A DNA stretch of 64,000 bases from Leptospira semungkisensis. Its GTDB lineage: Bacteria; Spirochaetota; Leptospiria; Leptospirales; Leptospiraceae. The stretch lies in NCBI RefSeq assembly GCF_004770055.1, contig NZ_RQEP01000005.1, positions 62,001 to 126,000 on the forward strand. Reading direction: 5' to 3'. A program made the translations under genes and the position numbers. The notes under the pieces are model-generated. The model was not told the origin of the DNA. It saw only the letters and a program-made list of their open reading frames with translations, and did not search any database. Numbering within the stretch: position 1 is the first letter of the stretch; every line of letters starts with the position of its first letter. Below, piece by piece: positions 18,388 through 28,575 of the stretch.

Positions 18388-18506
18388 AGTTCCCACAAAA
18401 TTTTCGGATTTTTTTCGTAGTTGCAAAATTCAGGTTTTTATGATATAGGAATGGCGAGCTTCTCCCACTGGGGACCCACCTCCACCACCCGATGAGGGCG
18501 GGGGCC
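18388..18506 (-). repeat. Interspersed GC-rich repeat, copy 1
   Basis: Read on the minus strand, this begins with a GC-rich 35-base core at 18472-18506 that is identical to 50122-50156. Similarity continues after one mismatch (CAGTGGGAGA), then a CCTATATCA block and an AT-rich stretch follow, ending in GTGGGAACT at 18388-18396. It fills the gap between the 319-aa gene and purQ, where both genes end. See the matching copies near 50122 and 56306. Confidence 0.8.
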
Positions 18507-18539
18507 AAGCTACTTCCGCGGAACGGAACTTCCGTTCTT

Positions 18540-19199
18540 TTAAGCGCCGATCACCAGATCCAGAACTGTTTTTCCGTCCATTTCTCCAGTGATCGGATTC
18601 ATGGCTCTTTCCGGGTGAGGCATCATTCCTGCTACTTTAAAGTCGGGAGAACAAATCCCCGCAATATTATCCAAGCTGCCGTTCGGATTCTCGTCTGCGT
18701 ACAAGAATAGGATCCTTCCCTCATCTTTGAGTTGCTTGCGAATATCTTCGGATGCGAAGTAACAACCATCTCCGTGAGCGACCGGAACTCTAAGCACTTG
18801 GTCATTTGCAAGTTTACCGGAGATCTTATTGGAATCCGAAGCCTTCTTCAAACCAACTGTCTTACAAACATACTTTAGATTTCTATTACGTATTAAGGCG
18901 CCAGGAAGATATCCTGCTTCTGCAAGGATCTGAAATCCATTGCAAATCCCGAAGAGCTTTCCTCCGCGGTCCGTATGCTCTTTTACGGATTTCATGACAG
19001 GAGAAAAAGGAGCCATTGCTCCAGAACGGAGATAGTCTCCGTAAGAGAATCCACCAGGCAATATGACTAAATCATATTTCTCAGAAAATTGATCCTTATG
19101 CCAAACTCGATCCACTTTTGCGGAATAGAAATCAGAAAGGACTCTTGCGATATCGCTATCGCAATTGGAACCTGGAAAAGTAACTACTGCCGCTCTCAT
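18540..19199 (-). CDS. purQ: FGAM synthase glutaminase subunit PurQ
   Basis: Glutamine amidotransferase subunit of phosphoribosylformylglycinamidine synthase; it releases ammonia from glutamine for PurL in purine synthesis. Class I triad: Cys in [16 protein letters not shown], plus His and Glu in [10 protein letters not shown] near the C-terminus. N-terminal [15 protein letters not shown] and [14 protein letters not shown] are standard PurQ motifs. Length is normal (219 aa). It overlaps purS by 4 nt. PurL itself is not in this window. Confidence 0.95.
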   Translation of the reverse strand: MRAAVVTFPGSNCDSDIARVLSDFYSAKVDRVWHKDQFSEKYDLVILPGGFSYGDYLRSGAMAPFSPVMKSVKEHTDRGGKLFGICNGFQILAEAGYLPGALIRNRNLKYVCKTVGLKKASDSNKISGKLANDQVLRVPVAHGDGCYFASEDIRKQLKDEGRILFLYADENPNGSLDNIAGICSPDFKVAGMMPHPERAMNPITGEMDGKTVLDLVIGA

Positions 19200-19444
19200 C
19201 CGGGAATGATCTCCGAACGATAGGTTTCGATCACATGATTGACTAATAATTTCTCACAGAGGCTTGTAACCGTTTTCTGAGCGGTCTCTATATCGGGAGA
19301 ATCCAATTTGACCTCGATATACTTGCCTACTCTCACATCTTGAACAGAGTTCTCACCCAATTCACGAAGAGTGGATTTAACCGTACTTCCTTGAGGATCG
19401 AGTACAGATTCTTTTAGAGTTACGTTAATTCTCGCGATAAACAT
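19196..19444 (-). CDS. purS: FGAM synthase subunit PurS
   Basis: PurS (82 aa) is the small bridging subunit that lets separate PurQ and small PurL work together in organisms lacking the fused enzyme. The family pattern is complete: [23 protein letters not shown], then [15 protein letters not shown] and a helical C-terminus. The start lies 25 nt inside the purC end, and the end overlaps purQ by 4 nt, so the three genes form one translational unit. Confidence 0.95.
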   Translation of the reverse strand: MFIARINVTLKESVLDPQGSTVKSTLRELGENSVQDVRVGKYIEVKLDSPDIETAQKTVTSLCEKLLVNHVIETYRSEIIPG

Positions 19445-20289
19445 TTTAATAGCCGATCCTGTATTTCTTTATACGCCTCTTGTAGTTCGACAATCAAGCT
19501 CTCGGGAAGATCAGGAGGAGGAGGAAGTTTATTCCATCCAGACTTCTCCAAATAATTCCTAAGAATCTGTTTGTCCATACTAGGAGGGGTTGTCCCAACC
19601 GTATAAGTTTCTTCCGCCCAATAGCGGGAAGAATCCGGGGTCAAAATCTCATCGATTAAGATAACCTTTCCGTCAGAGATACCAAATTCGAATTTGGTAT
19701 CGCAGAGCAAAATTCCGGCCCCTGCTACCAGTTCAGCCGCACGTGTATAGAGGGAAATCGATTTTTCCTTTAGAATAGAGAAGAGTTCTGCACCGATCTC
19801 GTTTTTCATTCTTTCTTCGGAAACGTTCTCGTCGTGGCCAGTATCGTTCTTGATCGCTGGAGTAAAAGCCGGCTCAGGAAGTTTATCGGATTCTCGTAAG
19901 CCTGGAGGAAGTTTCTTAAACGCAAGAGTTCCGTCCTGCTTGTATTCCTTCCAACCGGAACCGGAAAGATACCCTCTTACCACGCATTCGAAATCCACTC
20001 TCTGGCATTTCTTGACAAGCACGGAACGATCTTGCAGATCAGGATGATCTTTAAAGGGAGAAGGGAATTTGGAAACATCAGTCTCCAGTATGTGATTCGG
20101 AATATCCTTGAAATAGGAAAACCATTCGGCAGAGATCCTATTCAGTACCTTTCCTTTTCCGGGAACAGGCTGGCGAAAGACCACATCAAAGGCAGAAACC
20201 CTATCCGTGGAAGAAAGGATGAGTGCATCCCCTAGATCATAAACGTCTCTGACTTTACCAATATAAGAAGGATCTGGAAGTTTGCTCAT
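19420..20289 (-). CDS. purC: SAICAR synthase PurC
   Basis: Joins CAIR and aspartate with ATP to form SAICAR in purine synthesis. Sequence support: [30 protein letters not shown] at the N-terminus, [16 protein letters not shown] in the middle, and [30 protein letters not shown]. The 289-aa length matches the longer yeast-like form rather than the 240-aa E. coli form. Its start overlaps the end of the response-regulator phosphatase gene by 4 nt, an odd partnership. Confidence 0.95.
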   Translation of the reverse strand: MSKLPDPSYIGKVRDVYDLGDALILSSTDRVSAFDVVFRQPVPGKGKVLNRISAEWFSYFKDIPNHILETDVSKFPSPFKDHPDLQDRSVLVKKCQRVDFECVVRGYLSGSGWKEYKQDGTLAFKKLPPGLRESDKLPEPAFTPAIKNDTGHDENVSEERMKNEIGAELFSILKEKSISLYTRAAELVAGAGILLCDTKFEFGISDGKVILIDEILTPDSSRYWAEETYTVGTTPPSMDKQILRNYLEKSGWNKLPPPPDLPESLIVELQEAYKEIQDRLLKCLSRELT

Positions 20290-21434
20290 CCTTGGATAAC
20301 CATGAGAGCTATATCATCGTCGTGAGTCATGTTTCCGGAATGGGCGAGGATCTTTTCCAAAGAGAAATTCAAAATGTCGGCCTTAGATTCTACTGCCTCT
20401 TTTAAGATCTTCTTCAGACTTTCTTCGCCGAGAATATTATAGTTCTCGTCCGTTATTTCACTGGCTCCATCGGTGTAAAGCAATAGGGAAGATCCAGCAG
20501 GCAAAATCACACTTCTGAATTCATCTTCGGTTCCAAGCTCTATCGGAATGATCAAAGGACCCATGCCGGGAAGTTCTTCTACTTCTCCGTCCTTATAAAG
20601 TAGCGGAGGAGGATGGCCTCCATTTGCGTACTCGAATTTTCTATCCTTATCTAGAATTCCATAGAAGAATGTAATCGAAAAATCTTCTGGTAGTATCTTC
20701 TCCAATTGATGACGAAGAGTTTTAACTTTCTCGGCAAGAGTATTACTTCTTCCTAAATTACTTACCTGCATCTTTACCATTGCAGAAAGAAGAGCGGCAG
20801 AAGGACCGTGTCCGGAACAATCCGCAATGAATACATGCAATTTATCTTCTTCGATCCAAGCGTCGATAAAGTCGCCTCCGATCTGCATAAGAGGATGGAA
20901 CACGGAAGCGATACTGAATCCGTTCCATTGCAATTGCTTTTCAGGCACGAGTTCCTGCTGGACTCTTCTTGCCATGACTAGTTCTTTTTCGTACTTCTTC
21001 TTTTGCTGTAAAAGTTCATCCTGAAGATTCTTGATACGGATAAAGGCTCTAATCTTAGCGACGAGTTCCTTTGGCTGAAAAGGCTTATGGAGAAAATCGT
21101 CCCCGCCGTGAGTGATCGCCTCGTCGAATCCCAACTCTCTATTGTAAGCAGTAATGAAAAGAATAGGAAGAAGATTGAATCTATCTATCTCTCTCAGCTC
21201 TTTACAAAAAGAGAAACCGTCCTGGCCGGGCATGCTCACGTCCAAAAGCAGAATATCCACTGGATTCGTCGCGAGGATCGTGCGCGCCTCTTCCGTATTC
21301 ATCGCAGTCAGAACTTGGAAGCCCAAAGGTTTGAGAGTATGGACCAAAAGCTTCAGATTGATATCCGAATCGTCCACTGCAAGGATCGAATAGTCGGAAT
21401 AATTCAGACGTGCCTCTGTCTTTTCTCTATCCAC
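20286..21434 (-). CDS. Response regulator fused to PP2C/SpoIIE phosphatase (RsbU-like)
   Basis: An N-terminal receiver domain (about 17-130) has the phospho-acceptor Asp in [13 protein letters not shown], acidic residues in VDDSD, and Lys in [10 protein letters not shown]. After a coiled-coil linker ([23 protein letters not shown]), residues 175-382 form a SpoIIE/RsbU phosphatase, with [45 protein letters not shown] and a final [10 protein letters not shown] holding the metal aspartates. Such proteins normally act in anti-sigma partner-switching. No kinase or antagonist is nearby. It overlaps purC by 4 nt. Confidence 0.92.
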   Translation of the reverse strand: MDREKTEARLNYSDYSILAVDDSDINLKLLVHTLKPLGFQVLTAMNTEEARTILATNPVDILLLDVSMPGQDGFSFCKELREIDRFNLLPILFITAYNRELGFDEAITHGGDDFLHKPFQPKELVAKIRAFIRIKNLQDELLQQKKKYEKELVMARRVQQELVPEKQLQWNGFSIASVFHPLMQIGGDFIDAWIEEDKLHVFIADCSGHGPSAALLSAMVKMQVSNLGRSNTLAEKVKTLRHQLEKILPEDFSITFFYGILDKDRKFEYANGGHPPPLLYKDGEVEELPGMGPLIIPIELGTEDEFRSVILPAGSSLLLYTDGASEITDENYNILGEESLKKILKEAVESKADILNFSLEKILAHSGNMTHDDDIALMVIQG

Positions 21435-21493
21435 TGCTTATTACCACTCTTAGTCCGGATTTGTATATTAGATCTTTTTAAATTAAGATACGT

Positions 21494-22177
21494 TTAGTCT
21501 TGTAGCTCTTCTTTGATCGCCTGCATCTTATCCAGTCTGTAAACCAATCTATACAGTACTAAAAAGAGCAAATGATAGGCGAGAATTCCCGCCCAAAAAG
21601 AAATTCTCATGTCAGGGTCCATTCCCTTCTTTCCCAAAACGGAAGAAGGATGATTGCCCGGATTATCCACCCAACGGATCGCTCCCCAGGTTAGGATCGC
21701 ATTTACGGTACAGAACAAACTCAAAAATGCGGAGAAGATATACTTCTTATTATGATCAACTATCAAGAAACGAAGAAGGAAATAAGCAACCAGGCTCAAT
21801 ACTAATACGAAGAAAGAATTCAAACGAGCATCCGTGCTGTCCCAAGGAGTTCCCCAGGCGAGATACGCCCAAATAGGTCCCGAAAACAAAACACCAATCG
21901 CAAATAGGAGAGAGATCTTATTTGCAGAAAGAGAAAGAGTGTCCCAGATCCTTGACTTAGTAACCAGATAAATTACCGCACAAACCGCAGAGATTCCGGG
22001 ACCATAGAGCGCAACCCAGGCGACCGGAACATGAAAATAGAAAATCCGATGAGATATCCCCTGCTCCAAAATCACATTCGGATAATACAAACCGAGCAAG
22101 ACTGCAAAGGGAAAAAATAAAAAAAATGCGATAGCCAGGATCCAATCCCAAACCGGATGTGCGAGGCGAATGTTCAT
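21494..22177 (-). CDS. ccmC: Heme exporter permease CcmC
   Basis: Membrane protein of the system I cytochrome c maturation pathway that presents heme to CcmE (227 aa). It has six hydrophobic segments. The Trp-rich signature is seen in [22 protein letters not shown], and conserved histidines lie in [11 protein letters not shown] and NPGNHPSSV. It is encoded 47 nt after ccmB. CcmE, F and H are not in the window. CcsA-type proteins are longer, so CcmC fits best. Confidence 0.92.
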   Translation of the reverse strand: MNIRLAHPVWDWILAIAFFLFFPFAVLLGLYYPNVILEQGISHRIFYFHVPVAWVALYGPGISAVCAVIYLVTKSRIWDTLSLSANKISLLFAIGVLFSGPIWAYLAWGTPWDSTDARLNSFFVLVLSLVAYFLLRFLIVDHNKKYIFSAFLSLFCTVNAILTWGAIRWVDNPGNHPSSVLGKKGMDPDMRISFWAGILAYHLLFLVLYRLVYRLDKMQAIKEELQD

Positions 22178-22224
22178 TATGCTTGGAAGTGTGTCCGTAT
22201 CCTATCTTCCGATCAAGAAGAATC

Positions 22225-22893
22225 CTAATCGTCGGAAGTCATTTCTACCAGAAGTGCACCCATGGATCCGTAAAAAAGAGAGAATGCAAGCAGCAAACAA
22301 AAGGATCCGACTAAGGCAGAAAAAGGTTGCGTGGCAAATTTTCTCTCCGCTTCCATTCCGTACAAGAAAACCGGTATGGAAAGAGGTACAAGTAATAACG
22401 GAAGAAGGATCTCCTTCAAGCGAGAAGACAAACTAATATGAGAAAGGCAGACTCCCAAGAAGGAAAGGCAAAGCAATCCAGGCAAAAAGAAAACCAATTG
22501 TCTTCCAACCTCCGCCCATTCTGCAGGAAAAGCGGAGAAGAAAAGAGCGAATAATCCTAATAGATACACGCTAGTCCAGGATAGCGCGATAAAAACAAGG
22601 ATGGATTTGGATAAGAATAAGATCCAAGGAGAAATGAATAGGCGGCTCGCAGTACCTCCCCCTGCTTCTCTTTCTTCCCAAGTGAATTGTCCGACTAACA
22701 CAAAGGATGCTACAAATAGAATGGACCATTTCAAACCGATGAGAGCAATCCCGTCCATGGCTCCGTTTCTTTCCAATGCATAATGAAATAAGAACACCAT
22801 TGCGGAAACTAACACGAGCAAGGAAAGGATTCCATTGCTTGCTCTTCCCAAGAGTCGGAATTCTTTTCGGACCAGAGCTAAGATTGCTTTCAT
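22225..22893 (-). CDS. ccmB: Heme exporter subunit CcmB
   Basis: Membrane subunit of the CcmAB transporter (222 aa) with six hydrophobic segments. It shows the family start ALVRKEFRLLGRASNGILSLLVLVSAMVFLF and WEEREAGGGTASRLFISPW, where CcmB has a conserved loop after the second helix. It overlaps ccmA by 4 nt. CcmAB uses ATP to release heme-loaded CcmE rather than to move heme itself, according to work in E. coli. Confidence 0.9.
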   Translation of the reverse strand: MKAILALVRKEFRLLGRASNGILSLLVLVSAMVFLFHYALERNGAMDGIALIGLKWSILFVASFVLVGQFTWEEREAGGGTASRLFISPWILFLSKSILVFIALSWTSVYLLGLFALFFSAFPAEWAEVGRQLVFFLPGLLCLSFLGVCLSHISLSSRLKEILLPLLLVPLSIPVFLYGMEAERKFATQPFSALVGSFCLLLAFSLFYGSMGALLVEMTSDD

Positions 22894-23522
22894 TTGGAAG
22901 GATCTCCCAATTCCAAGATCCTACTCGGAGCGGATAATTTCAAATTTGGATCGTGAGTGACAAGGATTAAGGCAGAAGTTTGCAGCACCGATTCTAAAAC
23001 GAGTTTTGCCTTGATCTCTCCTTCCGTATCCAATGCGGTGAATGGCTCATCCAAAAGATAAAGACCCACATTAGGCAACAGAGCACGGACCAAGGCGGCC
23101 TTTTGTTTCATTCCCCGCGAAAAAGAAGAAACAGGATCCTTTCTTCTTTGCCAAAGTCGAAAATCCCTAAGCCAAGATTCTATCTGATCTTCAGGACGAC
23201 AATCCCCGGCAATTCCCCTAAAATATTCTAGATTTTCTTCCAAACTAAGAGTGGTATACAATCCAAGTTCATGACCCAGATAGGAAAACCTAGGCGTTCC
23301 CGAAGCAGGAAAGCGGATCTCCTTCTTAAATTTATCATGTTGCAAAATGGATTTTAAAAGAGTAGTCTTGCCTGAGCCGTTCATTCCCCTTACGAAAAGC
23401 ACTTCTCCTCTAAAAACGGAAAAGGATACATTCTTTAAAACGGACTTTCTTCCGATACTATAAGATAGACCGGAACATTCCAATACGGGAATTGATGTTT
23501 GAGTCGAGACCAATGAGGACAA
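22890..23522 (-). CDS. ccmA: Heme exporter ATPase CcmA
   Basis: ABC ATPase of the Ccm pathway. Walker A is [11 protein letters not shown], the signature is [17 protein letters not shown], and Walker B is [12 protein letters not shown]. The start is uncertain: no ATG is available, and TTG at 23522, 23513 or 23483 could open the frame. The last choice begins at [11 protein letters not shown], close to where CcmA usually starts, and avoids overlapping the divergent TPR gene. Length is about 197-210 aa, normal for CcmA. Confidence 0.9.
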   Translation of the reverse strand: MSSLVSTQTSIPVLECSGLSYSIGRKSVLKNVSFSVFRGEVLFVRGMNGSGKTTLLKSILQHDKFKKEIRFPASGTPRFSYLGHELGLYTTLSLEENLEYFRGIAGDCRPEDQIESWLRDFRLWQRRKDPVSSFSRGMKQKAALVRALLPNVGLYLLDEPFTALDTEGEIKAKLVLESVLQTSALILVTHDPNLKLSAPSRILELGDPSK

Positions 23523-24550
23523 TCTCCCTTCTAAAACGGTATTTACAAGGCTTAAATTTCCGGCTTTGCATTTCCTTGCTTTGCCTCTTCTCTCATTCCC
23601 TCCATGCTCAATTCAAGATCGGAGGCATAGAATATGCCGGAATTCTCTGGGGAGAGAATGAATTCTTAGATCCTGAGTTTTATCAAGACGGAAGCCTGGC
23701 ACGCTCAGAACAAGATTTCATTGTGGCAGCGGGCAGACATTGGAAAGGTCCTCCTCCTGCATCGAAAGCAAGTTTCGAATACGAAGGAAAGCAGATCACA
23801 AATTGCGGAAATTTTAATAATGAAGCGGTGGCATTATTGCAAACCGCAGATCCTAAAAAAAGAGCAACTGCAATTTCTATGTTAGAGGCAGGAGTCAGAT
23901 TCGATCCTTCCTTCTTTGCATTCCGTTATAATTTAGGAAGAGCTCATCATATAGAGAAGAATTATCAAAAGGCAGTGCTTCAATTCGAATATGCTGCGGC
24001 GGAAGTTCCTCAATATTACAGAACTTACATACACCTCGGAGTCTTATGCGAGCTTTTGAACGAGCAGATCCAAGCAGTAATCTATTATAAAAAGGCAGTG
24101 GAGAGGAATCAATTTCAAACGGAAGCGCTGGTCCTTCTTGCAGAACATTATATCAAAACGGATCTAAAGAACAGAGCGAATATCTATATTAAAAAAGCCT
24201 TGTCCATTGATCAGAATAGTCCAGACGCAAAACTAGGACTGGCAAGATTAGAGATCATGGGCGGTCGGGATTATTTCGCTTACAAGATCCTAAGGAACAC
24301 GGATCTCTATGATGACCAAGGGAAGAAGAGAGCGTACAATAAAAAATTTCATTTCTTCTTTGCGGAGACAGCTAGTAAGATTGGCGATTATGTCACGGCT
24401 GCCAAAGAATATGAAGAACTGCTAAAATACCCGAACGACCCTTTCTTCTCCGAATTCTCCTTAAAAATTATAGAGAGAAGAAGGGACCTTGCCAAAAGAT
24501 TCGCAGAGATCAAAGCCGCAGACGAAGAAGCGGAGAAAGAACAGCAATAG
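23513..24550 (+). CDS. Secreted TPR-repeat protein
   Basis: Probable periplasmic or surface protein. The ATG at 23513 opens a signal peptide ending SHSLHAQ (about residue 31). Residues 120-300 hold tandem TPR units, seen in [61 protein letters not shown] and [30 protein letters not shown]. TPRs bind other proteins. The 5' end faces ccmA head to head with touching start regions. Length is 345 aa from this start. Function unknown. Confidence 0.85.
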   Translation: MRTISLLKRYLQGLNFRLCISLLCLFSHSLHAQFKIGGIEYAGILWGENEFLDPEFYQDGSLARSEQDFIVAAGRHWKGPPPASKASFEYEGKQITNCGNFNNEAVALLQTADPKKRATAISMLEAGVRFDPSFFAFRYNLGRAHHIEKNYQKAVLQFEYAAAEVPQYYRTYIHLGVLCELLNEQIQAVIYYKKAVERNQFQTEALVLLAEHYIKTDLKNRANIYIKKALSIDQNSPDAKLGLARLEIMGGRDYFAYKILRNTDLYDDQGKKRAYNKKFHFFFAETASKIGDYVTAAKEYEELLKYPNDPFFSEFSLKIIERRRDLAKRFAEIKAADEEAEKEQQ

Positions 24551-24625
24551 CCGGGCACCTTCGGGAACTCGAAAAAGACTTGGCAAGACGGTGGAAACCG
24601 TCCATCCTTGAGGGCGGAGGATCCA

Positions 24626-25249
24626 ATGAAAAACCAAACCAGGCTTTTCGCGTTGGCGGCCCTCTTCTTCTTCGTTCCTTTGCTGGCCCAAGAGAAACAA
24701 AAGGTCAATCAAGCGGACGTGTTTCAGGATGAGACAAGCGAGTACACCAAGTCCCTGAAAAAGATCATCGTTGGGTTGGAAACTACCATCAACGAGAGAT
24801 TGAAAGACTTGGAGCGCAAACACGATATTCTCGTGGTCTTGATGCCGAAGTATGAGAAACGCCAAACCATTGTCACGGAAGACATTCCTTTCCAAGTTCA
24901 GGACGGTTATGAGAGTAACTTATTTAAGTACATAACCTTCCAATTCAACAGCGGAAAGGTTTCCGATATTACCCTAGCATCCGAAAGCAAAAGGATCTAC
25001 TATGAGGTGATGTTCGAGAACAAGAAAATCGTCTTTAAACCGGCCGACTTAAAATCAAGCGAAGTGACTCACGAAGTCTTCGAGAAGACGGAAGTGACCC
25101 GCTTGAGTGAGATGTCTCTCGAAAACCAGATCAAAGCTTTAAGATTATTAGAAGCGAGCCTTCGTTCGTCCATCTATCGGATAGACGTTCTCTTAGCTTT
25201 GTATAAGGACAAAAAAGACCGTAAGAACTTGTATCATATCGAGTTCTGA
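24626..25249 (+). CDS. Secreted protein of unknown function, 207 aa
   Basis: The ATG at 24626 follows GGAGG by 5 nt and opens a clear signal peptide (MKNQTRLFALAALFFFVPLLAQ). The mature part starts with a helical, charged region (SEYTKSLKKIIVGLETTINERLKDLERKH), which is a possible short coiled coil, followed by a beta-rich middle and a helical end (QIKALRLLEASLRSSIYRIDVLLAL). It resembles no family I can name. A terminator follows directly, so it probably ends a transcript shared with the TPR gene 75 nt upstream. Confidence 0.8.
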   Translation: MKNQTRLFALAALFFFVPLLAQEKQKVNQADVFQDETSEYTKSLKKIIVGLETTINERLKDLERKHDILVVLMPKYEKRQTIVTEDIPFQVQDGYESNLFKYITFQFNSGKVSDITLASESKRIYYEVMFENKKIVFKPADLKSSEVTHEVFEKTEVTRLSEMSLENQIKALRLLEASLRSSIYRIDVLLALYKDKKDRKNLYHIEF

Positions 25250-25276
25250 TCCGAAAGGTTCCGTATCTTTTTTGAG

Positions 25277-25310
25277 ACCCCGTTGCGACAAATCGCTTCG
25301 GGGTTTTTTA
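25277..25310 (+). terminator. Rho-independent terminator after the 207-aa secreted protein
   Basis: ACCCCG at 25277-25282 pairs with CGGGGT at 25299-25304, and a run of T follows at once (TTTTTT to 25309). The 16-base loop is longer than usual, but TGCGA and TCGC within it can extend the pairing. It lies 28 nt after the stop codon. Confidence 0.75.
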
Positions 25311-25349
25311 TTAGGTTAAGTATGAAATCGTCTTCCGGCCCCTTCTATT

Positions 25350-26513
25350 TCAATAATACATGCAAGGAGACGAACTTGCACAATAACTTGGACTTGAATA
25401 ACACATAGAAGATGCGTTACAAGAATACGGAGTAGCTCCATAGCAACCACCGCTTGGACCAACATACTGGCATAAGTAGTTTGAATCGAGGACAGAAAAT
25501 TTAAGAGCTGTCGACTTACTACCGTATGTATTCGTCCCAGTAACAGTATAAGTAGTAGAAGGACTCACAGCAGTTGGAGTACCACTAATAGTTCCATTTG
25601 AAGTATTAAAGGATAAACCAGAGGGAAGCGAAGGCGAAATAGAAAAAGTTGTAGTCGTTGCTGATTGCACCGAAGGCGAATTCACTACGAAAGAATTGAT
25701 CGGCATCGTAGTGTAAAATTGCGCATTCGTATAGTTATATCCGAAAAGCATACTAACAACTTCTATCGTATTAATATTCGCTCTTGCCGTCCCGGCTGTG
25801 TTTTCTCCGTATATATTCAGTGACATCGGCGAAGTTACAGCAGTTGGGGTTCCCGAAATCACGCCGGTAGTAGCATTGAAACTGATACCGGATGGGAGCG
25901 GATCACTTATACTCCAATTGGAAATATTAGAATTCGCTAAAACACTATTATTCGGCAAATAGTAAGGTGTTAGCGAAACGGCAATCCCAGCTGGAAAACT
26001 ACAAGCATCGCAATAATAGTTAATATATTGAGGTGGCGGGAGTAAGAACTCCAAACTTATTTCCGTGCTTAAAATCATAGTTGGATCGCTATTGTTCGTT
26101 GCAACGACAGTATATACTGTATTCGGAGAAACAACGGAAGCGGCTCCCATGATCCTTCCTTCAAAACCATCCGGTGTTACGTGAGTAAAGGTAAGGCCCG
26201 ATGGCAAACTAGGGGAAATTGCGAAAGTATAATTACTCGGATTATGAAGTGACGTGTCCGTATTATAGATGCTCGTACTAATCCCGGGGGTTAATGTAAT
26301 CGAGTTAATCCCACCAAAAAAAAGAAAGGTGCTCGGATCATCGTCTGTACTTGCATCTTGGCTTGAAGAGGAAGCAGTATAATGCAAGGAAGGAGAACCA
26401 CTTGGATGTGAAAACGATACAATGCCTTTAAAGTGCTTGCTGCCGTGCTGCTCACAATGTACGAATAAAAAACAAAATAGTACGATAAATAATAAATTTC
26501 TGACTTGTGTCAC
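25350..26513 (-). CDS. Ig-like (He_PIG) repeat lipoprotein with Cys-rich tail
   Basis: A lipoprotein signal ends in the lipobox FVHC at about residue 20. The mature protein (387 aa in total) contains at least three putative Ig-like repeats of the He_PIG type, each with SPSLPSGLxF or PLPSGISF, then GxISGTPTA and a YTVTGTNTYG-like end. It finishes with an unusual tail of about 45 residues holding eight cysteines (for example YLCQYVGPSGGCYG and SSPCMYY). Such proteins are often surface exposed. Function is unknown. Confidence 0.85.
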   Translation of the reverse strand: MTQVRNLLFIVLFCFLFVHCEQHGSKHFKGIVSFSHPSGSPSLHYTASSSSQDASTDDDPSTFLFFGGINSITLTPGISTSIYNTDTSLHNPSNYTFAISPSLPSGLTFTHVTPDGFEGRIMGAASVVSPNTVYTVVATNNSDPTMILSTEISLEFLLPPPQYINYYCDACSFPAGIAVSLTPYYLPNNSVLANSNISNWSISDPLPSGISFNATTGVISGTPTAVTSPMSLNIYGENTAGTARANINTIEVVSMLFGYNYTNAQFYTTMPINSFVVNSPSVQSATTTTFSISPSLPSGLSFNTSNGTISGTPTAVSPSTTYTVTGTNTYGSKSTALKFSVLDSNYLCQYVGPSGGCYGATPYSCNASSMCYSSPSYCASSSPCMYY

Positions 26514-26609
26514 GAATAACTTTCTCCAAAATCCAAACTTTTGCCATTAAAGGCACTTATTCGGCATCTTTTAAAGAGAGCTTAAATAGACAACTCAAAT
26601 CAAAGAAAA

Positions 26610-27782
26610 CTAACGCTTTTCCGCAAATTCCAAAATCTTCTGCTGTACCTTCGGATCATTTAGGAGTGCGGAATGCTCCGCTTCGGATACAAAAAGTTCG
26701 TATGGAATCCCCTCCGGAGGAAGAGAACTTTCTGCAGTGACTCTACCGTCTCCTGGAACTCTTTTTCCTTTCTCGAAATACCAAATCCAATCCTCTGCTT
26801 TCTTTTCGCCAGGCAATGTTCTAAGAGTGGGTCGATTTGTAGCATGAACGACTAGAACAGAAGGAAGCTTTCCCTTCTTCTTAGGTTCGAGGGAATTACG
26901 AAAAGAAAGTGCCTTGTCCAGATTGGATTGATAGGATTCCAAACTAGGCTCCGAAGCACAACCGGATGCTTTATTATAAATTCCTAATTGAAGTCGTTTC
27001 CAATCTTTCGCTTGAAAGAATTCTACTTGGATCGGCTCTCCACTAAGAGTTGTCAGAACTTCCTTTGTATCAAAACTTTGATTTCTAGGAAAGAAGGTAA
27101 GAACGGACACAAACGTGGAGACGACACAGGCTCCCGCTATCTTTCCGTTCAATCCAGTAGATACTCCGGGAATCAGATCCTCCATGAAACCGATGCCTGA
27201 ATGAAAAGGAGTTCCTACAAACACCGCCTTTCCGATCAGGTCCGGTCTGCGATTCAGAACGGAAAGCGTGAGATTTCCTCCGTTGCTATGACCGACTACG
27301 ATAGGCGCGATATTTCCGTTCTCCGACTTTACCTTCTCTAAAAAAGATTCCAAATGTTTAGAGGTCTCACCGTTATCCCTTCTCCAATCATACGGAAAAA
27401 CATAGGGCTTTAGATTAGAAGAACGAAGTGCTTCCAGCCAGGGAGAATATACTTGAACGTCGATAACTTTTGGGATCAGGGTCACGGATCCGAGAACTCC
27501 TCCTTCCTGGATCGCATCTCCTTCTTTATAACTCAGGTCCGGATGAGAAAGACCAAGAGCTTGGCGAGGAGTTAACCAAATCTTATTCCAAGAGTCCCCT
27601 TCTTTTTTTACTAATTCCGAACCTTTGTATCCTGGAACAAATACGATAGATTGAACCGGATTTGACTGGGCTTTCGCATCCTTTAAAAGACCGGGACCAA
27701 AAGGTCCATTTGCATCGCAGGAAGCGAAGAATGATACGATTGAAATAATAAAGAGAACAAATTGGATCTTTTGCTTGGACAT
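26610..27782 (-). CDS. Lipase-like alpha/beta hydrolase, lipoprotein
   Basis: A lipobox in SFFASC (about residue 23) marks a lipoprotein. The alpha/beta hydrolase core has the oxyanion segment IVFVPGYKGSELVKKEG, the nucleophile elbow VVGHSNGGNLTL with the catalytic Ser, and a late His in SEAEHSALLND. This layout resembles LCAT/PGAP1-type lipases, which act on phospholipids or esters. No partner gene is adjacent. A candidate lipase-type chaperone gene exists at 46501, but no link is shown. Activity is inferred from the triad. Confidence 0.85.
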   Translation of the reverse strand: MSKQKIQFVLFIISIVSFFASCDANGPFGPGLLKDAKAQSNPVQSIVFVPGYKGSELVKKEGDSWNKIWLTPRQALGLSHPDLSYKEGDAIQEGGVLGSVTLIPKVIDVQVYSPWLEALRSSNLKPYVFPYDWRRDNGETSKHLESFLEKVKSENGNIAPIVVGHSNGGNLTLSVLNRRPDLIGKAVFVGTPFHSGIGFMEDLIPGVSTGLNGKIAGACVVSTFVSVLTFFPRNQSFDTKEVLTTLSGEPIQVEFFQAKDWKRLQLGIYNKASGCASEPSLESYQSNLDKALSFRNSLEPKKKGKLPSVLVVHATNRPTLRTLPGEKKAEDWIWYFEKGKRVPGDGRVTAESSLPPEGIPYELFVSEAEHSALLNDPKVQQKILEFAEKR

Positions 27783-27861
27783 AGGTCTTAGACTTGGAAT
27801 TTCGTTTGAGTTGAGAATTTTATGATTGTTAGAGAGTAGAAATTCTCTCTTTCATTTTGAT

Positions 27862-28524
27862 TCAAACCGGAGCAAGTATCTCGAAAGTCCTCGAACAAAA
27901 CCTCTTAGCGGACTTAACATTATGAGTCACCCAAAGAATAGTGGTCCCTTCTTTTCGATTCAGATCCGCAAGAGCAGTAAGCACCTGCTCATTGATCAAT
28001 GGATCCAAGGCAGATGTAGCCTCGTCCAAAAGCAATATCTTAGGTTCACAAAGTAAGGATCGCATCAAGGAATATCTCTGCAATTCTCCTCCGGAAAAAG
28101 AAGAAGGAAGACGATTCCTATCTTTTCCTTCCAAGCCCAGTATAGGATTCCATTTTTCTAATAGAGTTTCGAACCTTTCTTCTTCTTTGAATAAGCGCAG
28201 CGGTTCTCTTAAGCTTTTTTCAATTGTCCAAGTGGGATTGAAGCCCAAGACAGGGTCCTGAAAAACTGGCTGGATCCATCTGGCTGGAATCTCCTTCTTC
28301 TCCTTTCCAAAGAAACGTACTCTGCCTGTTTTTTTCCAAGAAGAAGGAAACGGAAGGTCTAATATGTAACGTAAGAGCGTAGACTTTCCTGAACCGGATC
28401 GACCTAAAATTCCTAAGAATTCCCCTGAGTTTACTTCGAGATTGATTTGGGATAAATAGGTTCTTTCGGAAGAGAAGAGAGAAACATCTTCTAAGACTAA
28501 AATAGGTTCTTCTTTCCGGATCAT
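27862..28524 (-). CDS. ABC transporter ATPase, DppF/NikE-like, orphan
   Basis: ATPase of 220 aa. Walker A is GRSGSGKSTLLRYIL, the Q-loop region is VFQDPVLGFNPTWTI (the DppD/DppF-like FQDPxxxxNP pattern), the signature is FSGGELQRYSLMRSLL, and Walker B is ILLLDEATSALDP. It is most like peptide/nickel importer ATPases but shorter at the C-terminus. No permease or binding protein lies near it, so its partners are unknown. The ATPase motifs are intact. Confidence 0.88.
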   Translation of the reverse strand: MIRKEEPILVLEDVSLFSSERTYLSQINLEVNSGEFLGILGRSGSGKSTLLRYILDLPFPSSWKKTGRVRFFGKEKKEIPARWIQPVFQDPVLGFNPTWTIEKSLREPLRLFKEEERFETLLEKWNPILGLEGKDRNRLPSSFSGGELQRYSLMRSLLCEPKILLLDEATSALDPLINEQVLTALADLNRKEGTTILWVTHNVKSAKRFCSRTFEILAPV

Positions 28525-28575
28525 CGATACCGGTTTAGTGCTTGCTTAGAATTCTGACAACCAATCCCTTAAATC

